Below, piece by piece: positions 52,831-62,208 of a stretch of 64,000 nt of DNA. A model generated the notes under the pieces. That model had not been told where the DNA came from. It saw only the letters and a list, made by a program, of their open reading frames with translations, and did not search any database. Every line of letters begins with the position of its first letter. The first letter of the stretch is position 1. A program made the translations under genes and the position numbers. The stretch comes from Arthrobacter mangrovi (GTDB lineage Bacteria > Actinomycetota > Actinomycetes > Actinomycetales > Micrococcaceae), in assembly GCF_026011795.1 (NCBI RefSeq), contig NZ_BRVS01000007.1, positions 1 to 64,000 on the forward strand, written 5' to 3'.

Positions 52831-53769
52831 CTAGGCCGGAGTCGCCGAAATGTCGTCCAGGGCGGAGGCGATTTCGCCGGGAATCCGCTTCGGCGCCGCC
52901 GCAAGGATCTGGTGCAGCTGTGCCGGTGTCCGCGGCCCGACCACCGCGGTGGCGATGCCCGGCTGGTCAAGTGCCCAGCCCAAGGCCAGCTCCAGGGCAG
53001 GAATGTCCAGCCCGCGGGCGGCCGTCGCCAGCGCCTCGGTGATCCGCGCCGACCGCCCGGACAGGTAGGGCTCGACGTACGCCGCCCCCGCCTCGGAGCC
53101 GCCGCGGGAATCCGCCGGGACCCCGCCGCGGTATTTCCCGGTGAGTACGCCGCGGCCCAGCGGGGACCAGGCCATCACCCCCGCCCCGAGGGCACGTGCC
53201 GCGGGAATGACTTCGCGTTCTGCCGTGCGCTTGAGCAGCGAATACTCGGACTGGACGGCGACCAGGGGCACGGCGCTAATTGAGATGGCGCGCGCCAGCT
53301 GCCAGCCGGAGTAGTTCGACACGCCCACGTAGCGGGCCCGGCCGGACCCGACCGCGAACTCCAGCGCGGACAGCGTTTCCTCGAGCGGGACATTGTCGTC
53401 CCAGCAGTCCACCAGCCACAGGTCCAGGTACTCGGTGCCCAGCCGCGCGAGGCTCGCATCAAGGCTGCGCAGCATCGCCCCGCGCGAGGCGTCGAGCTCG
53501 CGGGCGCCATGGTGGCGGACGATGCCCGCCTTCGAGACAATTGTCACTTCCTGCCGCGGGACCAGTTCGCCCAGGAAAGCGCCGATAATCGCTTCGCTCG
53601 CGCCATCGGCGTAGGCGGCCGCAGTATCCAGCAGCGTCCCGCCGGCCTCCAGGTACGCCCGCAGCATGATCGCGGCGTGCTCTTCATCCGTGGTGTCGCC
53701 CCAGGTCATGGTGCCCAGCGAAAGATGCGGCACCTTCAGCCCGCTGTTGCCCAAGCGATTCTGCTCCAT
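52831..53769 (-). CDS. aldo/keto reductase
   Basis: A 312-residue (beta/alpha)8 NADPH-dependent reductase. It has LGNSGLKVPHLSLGTMTWG at the N-terminus, catalytic Asp/Tyr in LLDTAAAYADGASE, Lys in VTIVSKAG, and the NADP motifs VSNYSGW and PLGRGVLTGKYRG. The catalytic His appears displaced: VDCWDDNVP occupies the usual VHxxD region, so Asn or Asp may serve. The ATG at 53769 was chosen over an upstream TTG. The 229 bases upstream hold no gene. Confidence 0.88.
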   Translation of the reverse strand: MEQNRLGNSGLKVPHLSLGTMTWGDTTDEEHAAIMLRAYLEAGGTLLDTAAAYADGASEAIIGAFLGELVPRQEVTIVSKAGIVRHHGARELDASRGAMLRSLDASLARLGTEYLDLWLVDCWDDNVPLEETLSALEFAVGSGRARYVGVSNYSGWQLARAISISAVPLVAVQSEYSLLKRTAEREVIPAARALGAGVMAWSPLGRGVLTGKYRGGVPADSRGGSEAGAAYVEPYLSGRSARITEALATAARGLDIPALELALGWALDQPGIATAVVGPRTPAQLHQILAAAPKRIPGEIASALDDISATPA

Positions 53770-53998
53770 GGGCAAAAGCCTACGGCCTCGCGCGCCGCAG
53801 GGCTGAAACGGAACGCCTGATTACCGCGGGTCCGCGGGCGCACAGGCGAGGGCAACGCGCGGACGGGAGGCCGCCGTCGCACGTAACCGGAACGGCCCGC
53901 AGACGCGGCGTGGGACGGCTCATCCCGCAGGCTGATCTTTCCGGGCACCGCGTCGCCCGGTTCTGCCGCCGCCCTGCCCGTGCTTTAAGGTCTAACTT

Positions 53999-54823
53999 GT
54001 GACTTGGCTTGAAGCGGCCTTCTTGGGACTGATCCAGGGCCTGACCGAATTCCTTCCGATTTCCTCCAGCGCCCACCTGCGCGTGGTGGGTGAGTTCCTT
54101 CCCGGGGCGGCCGACCCCGGCGCGGCCTTCACCGCGATCACGCAGCTGGGCACCGAGACCGCCGTGCTCATCTATTTCTGGAAGGACATCCTCAATATCG
54201 TGAAGGCCTGGTTCGGCTCGCTGACCGGCAAGGTCCCGCGGAACGACCCGGACGCGCGGATGGGCTGGCTGGTCATCATCGGCTCGCTCCCCATCGGAGT
54301 GCTCGGCCTGCTCTTCCAGGACCAGATCGAGGGCACCTTCCGGAGCCTGTGGATCGTAGCCACCATGCTGATCGTGTTCGGCCTGATCCTTGCGGTGGCG
54401 GACTCCATCGGCAAGCAGGTCCGGGCCCTGGACAAGCTCACCTACAAGCACGGCATTTTGTTCGGCCTGGCCCAGGCGCTGGCGCTGATTCCCGGTGTCT
54501 CGCGTTCCGGCGGTACGATCACTGCGGGGCTGCTGATGGGCTACACCCGCGAGGCAGCCGCCCGCTATGCCTTCCTGCTGGCCGTCCCGGCGGTGTTCGC
54601 GAGCGGTCTCTACCAGCTCTTCACCGGGCTGGACGAGCCGGGCCCCTACGGACCCGGCCCGACGGCGCTGGCCACCCTGGTGGCGTTTGTGGTCGGTTTC
54701 GTCATCATCGGGTGGTTCCTGAAGTTCGTGTCCACCCACAGCTACAAGCCCTTCGTCTGGTACCGGATCGGGCTGGGTTTGTTCCTCTACATTCTCTTGG
54801 GCATTGGCGCTATCAGCGCCTAA
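53999..54823 (+). CDS. uppP: undecaprenyl-diphosphatase
   Basis: A 274-residue membrane enzyme that recycles undecaprenyl pyrophosphate for cell-wall synthesis. The diagnostic motif [18 protein letters not shown] is at residues 10-27, with the second motif [13 protein letters not shown] carrying the catalytic Ser/Arg. About eight hydrophobic helices follow the BacA pattern. The start is GTG at 53999. A TAAGGT box (53986-53991) ends seven bases before it, with no ribosome-binding site, so the mRNA is probably leaderless. Confidence 0.95.
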   Translation: MTWLEAAFLGLIQGLTEFLPISSSAHLRVVGEFLPGAADPGAAFTAITQLGTETAVLIYFWKDILNIVKAWFGSLTGKVPRNDPDARMGWLVIIGSLPIGVLGLLFQDQIEGTFRSLWIVATMLIVFGLILAVADSIGKQVRALDKLTYKHGILFGLAQALALIPGVSRSGGTITAGLLMGYTREAAARYAFLLAVPAVFASGLYQLFTGLDEPGPYGPGPTALATLVAFVVGFVIIGWFLKFVSTHSYKPFVWYRIGLGLFLYILLGIGAISA

Positions 54824-54875
54824 AGTACGACGGCGGTCCCACCGGGTCCGCGACACTCACCGGAAGGAACGTCAA

Positions 54876-56159
54876 TTGTTCGGTTGGAATGCGCGCCCCG
54901 TGCCGGAAATCCCCGGCGGTAACGATGGGCTGACGCTCTTCGACACGGCCGCCGGAAACCTGGTCGAGCTGGAGCGCTCCGACGTCGGGTCGCTCTACGT
55001 CTGCGGTATCACCCCCTACGACGCGACCCACATGGGGCACGCGGCGACGTACGTCGCCTTCGACCTGCTGAACCGCTACTGGCGCGACGCCGGGCGCACT
55101 GTCCGCTACGTGCAGAACGTCACGGACGTCGACGATCCGCTGCTGGAGCGGGCCAAGGCGACCGGCGTGGACTGGGAGGCCCTGGCCAAGGACCAGACCG
55201 ACCTGTTCCGCGAGGACATGGAGGCCCTCAACGTCCTGCCGCCGGACCACTACATCGGGGCGGTCGAGTCCATTTCATGGATCATTCCCGCGGTCGAGCA
55301 GCTGCTGGAGGCCGGGCTGGCGTACCGCGTGCCCGGGACCGGCGGCGAGCCGGACGGGGACGTGTATTTCGATTCCGCTGCTGCAGCAGGGGAGGGTTGG
55401 CACCTCGGCCTGACCTCGCGGCTGAGCGAGCAGGAGATGCTGCCGCTGTTCGCCGAACGCGGCGGGGATCCTGACCGGCCCGGCAAGCGGCATCCGCTGG
55501 ACGCCCTGCTGTGGCGGGTGGCCCGCGAAGGAGAACCCAAATGGCCGGGCAATTCCCTGGGCGAGGGACGTCCTGGCTGGCACATCGAGTGCTCCATCAT
55601 CGCCCGCCGCTTCCTGCCGGAGACGTTCGACGTCCAAGGCGGCGGCTCCGACCTGAGCTTCCCGCACCACGAGATGAGCGCCGGACACGCCTATGCCCTG
55701 ACCCACACGCCGCTGGCAAAGCACTTCGTGCACGCCGGCATGGTGGGCCTCGATGGCGAGAAGATGAGCAAGTCCAAGGGCAACCTCGTGCTCGTCTCGA
55801 AGCTGCGCGCGGCCGGCGAAGACCCGGCGGCGATCCGCACTGTGCTCCTCGGCCAGCATTACCGCAGCGACTGGTTCTGGACCGACGAGCTCCTGGTGCA
55901 GGGTCGGGCCCGGCTGGAACTGTGGCGCGAGGCCGCCCGCGCCGGCGGCGCCGGGAACGGTGTTTCAGGGCTGGCAGCGGAAATCCGCGCCGCCCTGTCC
56001 AAGGACCTGGACGCCCCCGCCGCGCTGGACGCGGTGGACCGCTGGGCCCGTGCCGTCACCGCGGCCGGCCAAGCCGAACGTGGCGCTGCCGCGTCCGGCG
56101 AGGCCGCCGCTGCTCCCATAGCCGAGGTCCTCGACGCCCTGCTCGGCATCCGCCTCTAG
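54876..56159 (+). CDS. mshC: cysteine-GlcN-inositol ligase MshC (mycothiol)
   Basis: A 427-residue class I tRNA-synthetase-like ligase joining cysteine to GlcN-inositol in mycothiol synthesis. It is distinguished from CysS by [20 protein letters not shown] at the HIGH site; KMSKS is present as [12 protein letters not shown], and [12 protein letters not shown] is the zinc region. I chose TTG at 54876 because GGAAGG lies eight bases upstream and the next residues ([14 protein letters not shown]) match MshC N-termini; no in-frame ATG fits. It begins 52 bases after uppP. Confidence 0.93.
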   Translation: MFGWNARPVPEIPGGNDGLTLFDTAAGNLVELERSDVGSLYVCGITPYDATHMGHAATYVAFDLLNRYWRDAGRTVRYVQNVTDVDDPLLERAKATGVDWEALAKDQTDLFREDMEALNVLPPDHYIGAVESISWIIPAVEQLLEAGLAYRVPGTGGEPDGDVYFDSAAAAGEGWHLGLTSRLSEQEMLPLFAERGGDPDRPGKRHPLDALLWRVAREGEPKWPGNSLGEGRPGWHIECSIIARRFLPETFDVQGGGSDLSFPHHEMSAGHAYALTHTPLAKHFVHAGMVGLDGEKMSKSKGNLVLVSKLRAAGEDPAAIRTVLLGQHYRSDWFWTDELLVQGRARLELWREAARAGGAGNGVSGLAAEIRAALSKDLDAPAALDAVDRWARAVTAAGQAERGAAASGEAAAAPIAEVLDALLGIRL

Positions 56160-56178
56160 GCTCCTGCGGCTGAGGGCT

Positions 56179-56218
56179 CCTTCGGCGCGTGGATCTTCAC
56201 GGATCCCGGCGCCGAAGG
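56179..56218. terminator. hairpin between convergent mshC and PAC2 genes
   Basis: A 10-bp perfect stem CCTTCGGCGC/GCGCCGAAGG (56179-56188 with 56209-56218) and a 20-base loop. There is no T run; its position suggests a shared terminator. Confidence 0.5.
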
Positions 56219-56242
56219 GCCAAGGGCCGATCCGGCGGCGCC

Positions 56243-57139
56243 TCAGTCCTTGCGGCGCTTCTTCAGGTAGCGCTCGAATTCCCTGGCAATCGACTCGCCC
56301 GTCGCCTCGGGCAGCTCGGCGGTGTCCTTGGCCTCCTCGAGCTGCTGCACGTAGGCGGCAACCTCCGGATCCTCGACGGCCAGCTCGTTGACGCCGCGTT
56401 CCCAGGCCTCGGCTTCCTCGGTCAGCATGCTGGTGTCCAGCGGAAGCTGGAGGATGTCTTCCAAACGGTGAAGCAGCGCGAGCTGAGCCTTGGGGGAGGG
56501 CGCCTGCCCGACGTAGTGCGGCACGGCGGCCCACAGCGAAACCGTGGGAATGCCGGCCAGCGAAGCCAGCTCCGAAAGCACGCCGACGATCCCCGTCGGC
56601 CCCTCATACTGGCTTGGCTCGGTGTTCAGCGCCTCGCGGATGCCGTCGTCCTCGCTGGTGGCCGTCACCGGGATGGGCCGGCTGTGGGGCACGTCCGCCA
56701 GCAGGGCGCCCACCAGGATCAGGCAGTCCACGTCCTGTTCCGTGGCGTGCGCCAGCAGTTCCGCGGTGTAGGCCCGCCACCGGTAGGAGGGCTCGACGCC
56801 ATGGACGAAGACGACGTCGACGTCGGTGCCGGGAACGCTGCAGCGGGTGAGCTTGGTAGTGGGCCACTTGATCCGGCGTTCGCCAGACGCGGTGCGGCGC
56901 ACTATCGGGCGGGTGAACTGGAAGTCGTAGTAGAGGTCCGGGTCGATGCTGGCGACCTTCCGCCCGTCCCAGCTCCGGCTCAGGTACTTCACCGCGTCCG
57001 TGGCGGCCTCCCCGGCATCGTTCCAGCCTTCGAAGGCGGCCACCATCACCGTCAGCTTCCGCTGCGGCTGGCCTTCTTCGTGCTGGCGCGGGAAGAGGGA
57101 ACGCAACCCCCGAGCCTCGTTGTTGTCCTGTGTGCTCAC
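56243..57139 (-). CDS. PAC2 family protein
   Basis: A 298-residue protein of the proteasome-assembly-chaperone 2 family: VMVAAFEGWNDAGEAATDAV near the N-terminus, VFVHGVEPSYRWRAY, LVGALLADVPHSRPIPV and TVSLWAAVPHYVGQAPSPKA. The C-terminus is a charged helix ending in KKRRKD. The bacterial members occur mainly in proteasome-bearing actinobacteria; their role in assembly is not proven. It is encoded 3 kb from the arc-dop-pup block on the opposite strand. It diverges from a HAD gene. Confidence 0.9.
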   Translation of the reverse strand: MSTQDNNEARGLRSLFPRQHEEGQPQRKLTVMVAAFEGWNDAGEAATDAVKYLSRSWDGRKVASIDPDLYYDFQFTRPIVRRTASGERRIKWPTTKLTRCSVPGTDVDVVFVHGVEPSYRWRAYTAELLAHATEQDVDCLILVGALLADVPHSRPIPVTATSEDDGIREALNTEPSQYEGPTGIVGVLSELASLAGIPTVSLWAAVPHYVGQAPSPKAQLALLHRLEDILQLPLDTSMLTEEAEAWERGVNELAVEDPEVAAYVQQLEEAKDTAELPEATGESIAREFERYLKKRRKD

Positions 57140-57151
57140 CTCTTCACCCTA

Positions 57152-57170
57152 AACCGAAGGCTCTTCGGTT
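57152..57170. other. short perfect hairpin in the PAC2/HAD divergent gap
   Basis: AACCGAAG-GCT-CTTCGGTT gives an eight-base stem with a three-base loop. It sits in the 85-base divergent promoter region; it could be an operator or a chance palindrome. Confidence 0.4.
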
Positions 57171-57224
57171 GTCAGGGAAGTCGGGTTTCAATTCCCGCCG
57201 GGGGAGCCACCGTAGACTGGGACC

Positions 57225-57959
57225 ATGCCTGATGCTTCCCGCCCCGCCGAGGTGCCCGCCGATGAGCCCCGCCTGCACGCCGTCCTGTGGGACATGGACG
57301 GCACCCTGGTGGATACCGAGCCGTACTGGATCGAAGCCGAAACGGAGCTCGTCGAGAGCTTCGGCGGCACCTGGTCCTACGAACTCGGCCGCACCCTGGT
57401 CGGCAACGCGCTGCCGTCTTCCGCAGCGGTCCTCCAGCAGGCCGGGGTGGAGCTGTCCATCCGCGACATCATCGACCGCCTGATCGCGGCCGTGGTCGAA
57501 CGCGTGCGGCACCGGATCCCGTGGCGGCCGGGAGCCCGCGAACTGCTTGCCGAACTGCGCGAGGCCGGTATTCCCACAGCCCTGGTCACGATGTCCGAGA
57601 AGAAGCTGGCCGAGGAAGTCGTCGCAGCCCTGCCGGCGGACAGCTTCAGGCTGCTGGTCACCGGGGACATGGTGGTGCACGGCAAGCCGCATCCCGAGCC
57701 CTACCAGCGAGCCTTCGACGCGCTTTTGGCCGAGCTCCCGGAGCTCCGCAAGGACCGTGCGGTCGCCCTGGAGGACTCCGTGCCGGGTGCCACCTCGGCA
57801 CAGGCCGCGGGCCTGGTGACCGTGGCCATACCGCATGTCGTGCCGGTACCGGCGGCGGCCGGGCGGATCCTGTGGTCCACCCTCGCGCACAAGGGCATCG
57901 CCGACTTGGAAAGGCTGCTCGACGCCACCGAAGCCGTACCGGCGGAAGCGACCGCATGA
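57225..57959 (+). CDS. HAD-superfamily phosphatase (PGMB/GPP-like)
   Basis: A 244-residue HAD subfamily IA hydrolase. Nucleophile Asp23 and acid/base Asp25 are in VLWDMDGTLVDTEPYW; motif II is ALVTMSEK; the Lys and acidic motifs are KPHPEPYQRA and ALEDSVPGATSAQAAG. A helical cap domain lies between. It should dephosphorylate a small phosphosugar-like metabolite; the substrate is not assigned. It overlaps the M50 protease gene as ATGA. Confidence 0.9.
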   Translation: MPDASRPAEVPADEPRLHAVLWDMDGTLVDTEPYWIEAETELVESFGGTWSYELGRTLVGNALPSSAAVLQQAGVELSIRDIIDRLIAAVVERVRHRIPWRPGARELLAELREAGIPTALVTMSEKKLAEEVVAALPADSFRLLVTGDMVVHGKPHPEPYQRAFDALLAELPELRKDRAVALEDSVPGATSAQAAGLVTVAIPHVVPVPAAAGRILWSTLAHKGIADLERLLDATEAVPAEATA

Positions 57960-59137
57960 GCGCGGCTCCGCATACCGGGGGCTCGCCGGACACCGGGAAT
58001 TCCAGCCCGGAGCCGAAGCCCAAGCGCAGCGAAGGCATCCCGCTGGGCCGGATCGCGGGCGTGCCCATCGTCCTGGCCTACTCCTGGTTCATCATTGCGG
58101 CCTTCATCGTGATCGCCTTCGGGCCGCAGGTCCAGCGGGGCATTCCCGGACTCGGAGCCGGAGCCTACCTCGTCGCGCTCGGGTACGCGCTCCTGCTGCT
58201 CTTTTCGGTGCTCGTGCACGAGCTGGCGCACGCGGTCAGTGCCCGGATCTTCGGCTGGCCGACGGCGCGGATCGTGCTGAACCTCTGGGGCGGCCACACG
58301 CAGTTCGAGAGTTTCAAGGCCACGCCGGGCAAGTCCCTGATCGTCGCCCTCTCCGGGCCCGCGGCGAACTTCGCGCTGGCCGGGGCCGGCGTGCTGGTGC
58401 TGCCGCTCATGCGCGGGAGCGCGGTCGGCTACCTGCTGACGGACATCTTCATCTGGGCCAACTTCCTCGTGGCGCTGTTCAACGTCCTGCCCGGACTGCC
58501 CCTCGACGGCGGCCGGCTGGTGGAATCCGCCGTATGGCGGGTCACCGGAAGCCAGGAAAAGGGCACCCTCGCGGCCGGATGGGCAGGCCGCGTCATCGTG
58601 GTGCTTACGGTGCTGGCGGTCATCGGCTGGCCGCTGCTGATGGGCCGCGAACCGAGCCTCCAGATCGTCGTGATCATGGTGCTCGTCGGCAGCTTCCTCT
58701 GGATGGGTGCCAGCGCCTCGATCGCCAATGCCAAGCTGCGGCTTCGCCTGCCGCAGGTCTTCGCCGGAGCGCTGAAGAGGCCGGCTGTGGGCATTCCCGC
58801 GACGGCGACTGTAGCCCAGATCAGGGACGCCCTGCAGCAGAACCCGGACGCCGCCGTCGTCCTGACGGCCGCAACCGGCCAGCCGGAGGCGGTCATGGAT
58901 TCCGTCGCGCTGCGGCAGGTTCCCGAAGCCAGCGCCGCGGCCACGCCGGCCACCGCGGCAGCCCGGCCGCTCGCACCGGGCGCATATGTCCCCGAGTGGG
59001 CGTCCGGCCAGGAACTGGTGCAGTACCTGGCCGGGCTCGGCGGTACCGAGTACGCCGTGGTGGACCAGGACGGGTACGTCACGGGGCTGCTCGACCAGGC
59101 CGCCGTGGTCCGTGCCATCACCGGCAAGGCCTCCTGA
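57956..59137 (+). CDS. M50 site-2-type intramembrane metalloprotease
   Basis: A 393-residue membrane protease. Zinc-site HELAH has His88, Glu89 and His92; the third ligand is in NVLPGLPLDGGR. About six hydrophobic helices precede a soluble C-terminal region (from about residue 265) resembling a pair of degenerate CBS domains (GIPATATVAQIRDALQQN and EYAVVDQDGYVTGLL). A Ser/Pro-rich N-terminal tail of about 25 residues comes before the first helix. Such proteases cut membrane-spanning anti-sigma factors or similar targets. The ATGA overlap couples it to the HAD gene. Confidence 0.92.
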   Translation: MSAAPHTGGSPDTGNSSPEPKPKRSEGIPLGRIAGVPIVLAYSWFIIAAFIVIAFGPQVQRGIPGLGAGAYLVALGYALLLLFSVLVHELAHAVSARIFGWPTARIVLNLWGGHTQFESFKATPGKSLIVALSGPAANFALAGAGVLVLPLMRGSAVGYLLTDIFIWANFLVALFNVLPGLPLDGGRLVESAVWRVTGSQEKGTLAAGWAGRVIVVLTVLAVIGWPLLMGREPSLQIVVIMVLVGSFLWMGASASIANAKLRLRLPQVFAGALKRPAVGIPATATVAQIRDALQQNPDAAVVLTAATGQPEAVMDSVALRQVPEASAAATPATAAARPLAPGAYVPEWASGQELVQYLAGLGGTEYAVVDQDGYVTGLLDQAAVVRAITGKAS

Positions 59138-59252
59138 AACCGGCGCGGCCCCAAGCGGCCGAAGAAAACGGCTGAAGGAAAAGCCGCCGCCAGCATAGAA
59201 TCATCAGGCCCGTTCGTACGGGATCCTGCCACCAACCGGAAGTAGCCGAACC

Positions 59253-60305
59253 ATGAGCCCTGCCACCACCCCGACCGGAGCCGAACAGCGCCGCGGCCCC
59301 TTCCGCCCCGGCGAACGCGTCCAGCTGACGGACGAGAAGGGCCGGATGAACACCGTCACGCTGACCCCGGGCGGAGCCTTCCACACGCACAAGGGGCTGC
59401 TGGCCCACGATGCCGTGATCGGCCAGCCCGAGGGCAGCGTCGTCACGAATGACACCGGACACCGGTACCAGGTGCTTCGGCCCCTGCTCTCGGACTTCGT
59501 GCTGTCCATGCCGCGCGGCGCGGCCGTGGTATATCCCAAGGACGCCGGCCAGATCATCACCATGGCCGATATCTTCCCCGGTGCGCGCGTGGTCGAGGCG
59601 GGCGTCGGCTCCGGCGCGCTGAGCATCTCGCTGCTGCGCGCCGTGGGGGACCAGGGCCGCCTCCACTCCTTCGAGCGCCGCGAGGAATTCGCCGACGTTG
59701 CCCGCGGAAACGTGGAAACCATCTTCGGCGGGCCGCACCCGGCGTGGAAGGTCAGCATCGGCGATTTCCAGGAAGAGGTCGTGAAGCAGGAGGAGGCCGG
59801 CAGCGTCGACCGTGTCGTGCTGGACATGCTTGCCCCGTGGGAATGCCTGGACGCGGTGGCCACCGTCCTGGCGCCCGGGGGCGTCTGGATCAGCTATGTG
59901 GCGACGGTGACCCAGCTTTCCCGCACGGCCGAAGCCATCAGGGCCGACGGCCGGTTCACCGAGCCCGACGCCTGGGAGTCGATGGTCCGGGGCTGGCACC
60001 TGGAGGGACTGGCCGTGCGTCCGGACCACCGGATGGTGGCCCACACGGGCTTCCTGCTCACCGCGCGGCGGCTGGCCGAAGGAGTCACGGGCATCACGCC
60101 CAAGCGCCGCCCGTCCAAGACGGAGTTCACCGACGAGGACCTGCAGACGTGGACCCCGCGTGACGGCGACTGGAGCCCGGAGACCCTCGGCGAACGGGTG
60201 GTCTCCGACCGCAAGCTCCGCCGTGCCGCCAAGGACGCCGCCTCGACCGTCCAGCGGGGAGCCTTCAAGGGCACCGGATCCCAGGGCGACCAAAAGGACG
60301 GTTAA
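59253..60305 (+). CDS. trmI: tRNA (adenine-58-N1)-methyltransferase TrmI
   Basis: A 350-residue SAM-dependent tRNA methyltransferase that makes m1A58 in the T loop. Motifs: YPKDAGQIITMADIFPGARV before the SAM site, VVEAGVGSGALSISLLRAVG, FERREEFADVARGN, then DRVVLDMLAPWE. The C-terminal ~60-residue basic extension is typical of actinobacterial TrmI. It sits just upstream of arc in many actinobacteria, a conserved but unexplained neighbourhood. It starts 115 bases after the M50 stop and ends 148 bases before arc. Confidence 0.94.
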   Translation: MSPATTPTGAEQRRGPFRPGERVQLTDEKGRMNTVTLTPGGAFHTHKGLLAHDAVIGQPEGSVVTNDTGHRYQVLRPLLSDFVLSMPRGAAVVYPKDAGQIITMADIFPGARVVEAGVGSGALSISLLRAVGDQGRLHSFERREEFADVARGNVETIFGGPHPAWKVSIGDFQEEVVKQEEAGSVDRVVLDMLAPWECLDAVATVLAPGGVWISYVATVTQLSRTAEAIRADGRFTEPDAWESMVRGWHLEGLAVRPDHRMVAHTGFLLTARRLAEGVTGITPKRRPSKTEFTDEDLQTWTPRDGDWSPETLGERVVSDRKLRRAAKDAASTVQRGAFKGTGSQGDQKDG

Positions 60306-60453
60306 ACCCCCGCTGGGCTGGGCATTTTAGCCTGTTTTGCGCCGGATGGAATTACCCAAAGTACTTCAGCGTTTCCTTCTCAAATAGGTGTCACGCCGGC
60401 ACATCGGCGGTTAGGGTTCTAGGAAGGGTCCCGACTCGAGAGAGAAGGTTGCG

Positions 60454-62208
60454 GTGATGAACGAACAGCAGAACCAGGGCAACGATCCGGTACCGGCTGC
60501 GGCTCATGCCAACGAGCTGACCATCGCCCAGCGGCAGATCAACGTCCTGCGCGACAAGATCCGCAACCTCGACAAGCAACTGGCTGCGGCGACCGCCAAC
60601 AACTCGCGCATGGTCGCGATGCTGGAGTCGGCGAAGGCGGAGATCATCCGGCTCAAGGCCGCCCTGGAGCGCGACGGCGAGACGCCGTTCAGCTTCGCGA
60701 CCATCCTGCAGGTCAACCAGCGGGAGCAGCCGCGCGCCGGCGTAACGACGACGGCGACCACGCAGGAGAGCGTGGACATCATCCAGTCCGGGCGCAAGCT
60801 GCGCGTCGCCGCCAGCCCGCTGATCAACCTGGCCCAGCTTTCCCCGGGCCAGGAAGTGCTGCTGAACGAGTCGCTGACGATCATCGCCGCGCTCGGCTTC
60901 GAACGCGCCGGCGAGCTGGTCACCATCAAGGAGCTGCTGGGTTCCGACCGGATCCTGGTGATCGGGCGGGCGGACGAGGAGCGCGTCGTCAAGCTCTCCG
61001 GCGAACTGCTGAAGGAGCGGATCCGCGTCGGCGACGCCGTGTCGATCGATTCCCGGACCGGCTACGCCCTGGAGAAGATCCCGCGCAGCGAGGTGGAGAA
61101 CCTGATCCTGGAGGAAGTGCCGGACATTTCCTACCAGGACATCGGCGGCCTCGGCCCCCAGATCGACGAAATCCGGGACGCCGTCGAGCTCCCGTTCCTC
61201 CACCCGGACCTCTACCGAGAGCACGGGCTGAAGGCTCCGAAAGGCATCCTGCTCTATGGCCCGCCCGGCTGCGGCAAAACGCTGATCGCGAAGGCCGTGG
61301 CGAATTCGCTGGCGGCCCGGGCGCTCGAACGCGGCGGTCCGGAGGGGACGCGCAGCTACTTCCTGAACATCAAGGGCCCCGAGCTGCTGGATAAGTATGT
61401 TGGCGAGACGGAGCGGCACATCCGGCTGATCTTCGCCCGGGCGCGCGAGAAGGCCTCGGACGGCAGCCCGGTCGTCGTCTTCTTCGACGAGATGGACTCG
61501 CTCTTCCGCACCCGCGGGACCGGCGTCTCCTCCGACGTGGAGACCACCATCGTCCCGCAGTTGCTGAGCGAGATCGACGGCGTGGAGAAGCTGGAGAACG
61601 TGATTGTCATCGGCGCGTCGAACCGGGAGGACATGATCGATCCGGCCATCCTGAGGCCGGGCCGGCTGGACGTCAAAATCAAGATCCAGCGGCCGGACGC
61701 CGAGGCGGCCGCGGAAATCTTCGCGAAGTACATCACCACCGACCTGCCGATCCACGTGGACGACCTGGCCGAGCACGGCAACGACCGCCAGGCGACGGTG
61801 GATGCCATGATCCAGCGGACCGTGGAGGCGATGTACGCCAAGGAGAAGTCCACGGAGTACCTGGAAGTCACGTACGCCAGCGGCGACACGGAGATGCTCT
61901 ACTTCAAGGACTTCAACTCCGGCGCGGTCATCCAGAACGTCGTGGACCGGGCCAAGAAGAACGCCATCAAGGACCTGCTGACCAACCAGCAGAAGGGACT
62001 GCGGATCGAGCATCTGCTGCATGGCGTCGTGGACGAGTTCCGCGAGCACGAGGACATGCCCAACACGACCAACCCGGACGACTGGGCACGCATCTCGGGC
62101 AAGAAGGGCGAGCGGATCACCTACATCCGCACCATCATCCAGGGCAAGGAGGGCCAGGAAGCCGGCAAGGCCATCGAAACGACCGCGAATACGGGGCAGT
62201 ACCTGTGA
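60454..62208 (+). CDS. arc: proteasome-associated AAA ATPase ARC/Mpa
   Basis: A 584-residue ring ATPase that unfolds Pup-tagged proteins for the 20S proteasome. It has an N-terminal coiled coil (about residues 20-75), double OB domain, Walker A GPPGCGKT (269-276), Walker [10 protein letters not shown] and the second region of homology [13 protein letters not shown]. The C-terminus GQYL provides the penultimate Tyr that docks onto the proteasome. Start: GTG 60454 or ATG 60457, after GAAGG. Its stop overlaps the dop start as GTGA. Confidence 0.96.
   Translation: MMNEQQNQGNDPVPAAAHANELTIAQRQINVLRDKIRNLDKQLAAATANNSRMVAMLESAKAEIIRLKAALERDGETPFSFATILQVNQREQPRAGVTTTATTQESVDIIQSGRKLRVAASPLINLAQLSPGQEVLLNESLTIIAALGFERAGELVTIKELLGSDRILVIGRADEERVVKLSGELLKERIRVGDAVSIDSRTGYALEKIPRSEVENLILEEVPDISYQDIGGLGPQIDEIRDAVELPFLHPDLYREHGLKAPKGILLYGPPGCGKTLIAKAVANSLAARALERGGPEGTRSYFLNIKGPELLDKYVGETERHIRLIFARAREKASDGSPVVVFFDEMDSLFRTRGTGVSSDVETTIVPQLLSEIDGVEKLENVIVIGASNREDMIDPAILRPGRLDVKIKIQRPDAEAAAEIFAKYITTDLPIHVDDLAEHGNDRQATVDAMIQRTVEAMYAKEKSTEYLEVTYASGDTEMLYFKDFNSGAVIQNVVDRAKKNAIKDLLTNQQKGLRIEHLLHGVVDEFREHEDMPNTTNPDDWARISGKKGERITYIRTIIQGKEGQEAGKAIETTANTGQYL

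Noticed and set aside
54804-54875. Upstream ATG as the mshC start
   Set aside because: It would begin inside uppP and add 24 basic residues unlike MshC N-termini. TTG at 54876 has a well-placed ribosome-binding site.
57172-57214. Complete tRNA gene
   Set aside because: The T loop has an extra base and no D arm, anticodon arm or 5' acceptor strand can be found upstream.
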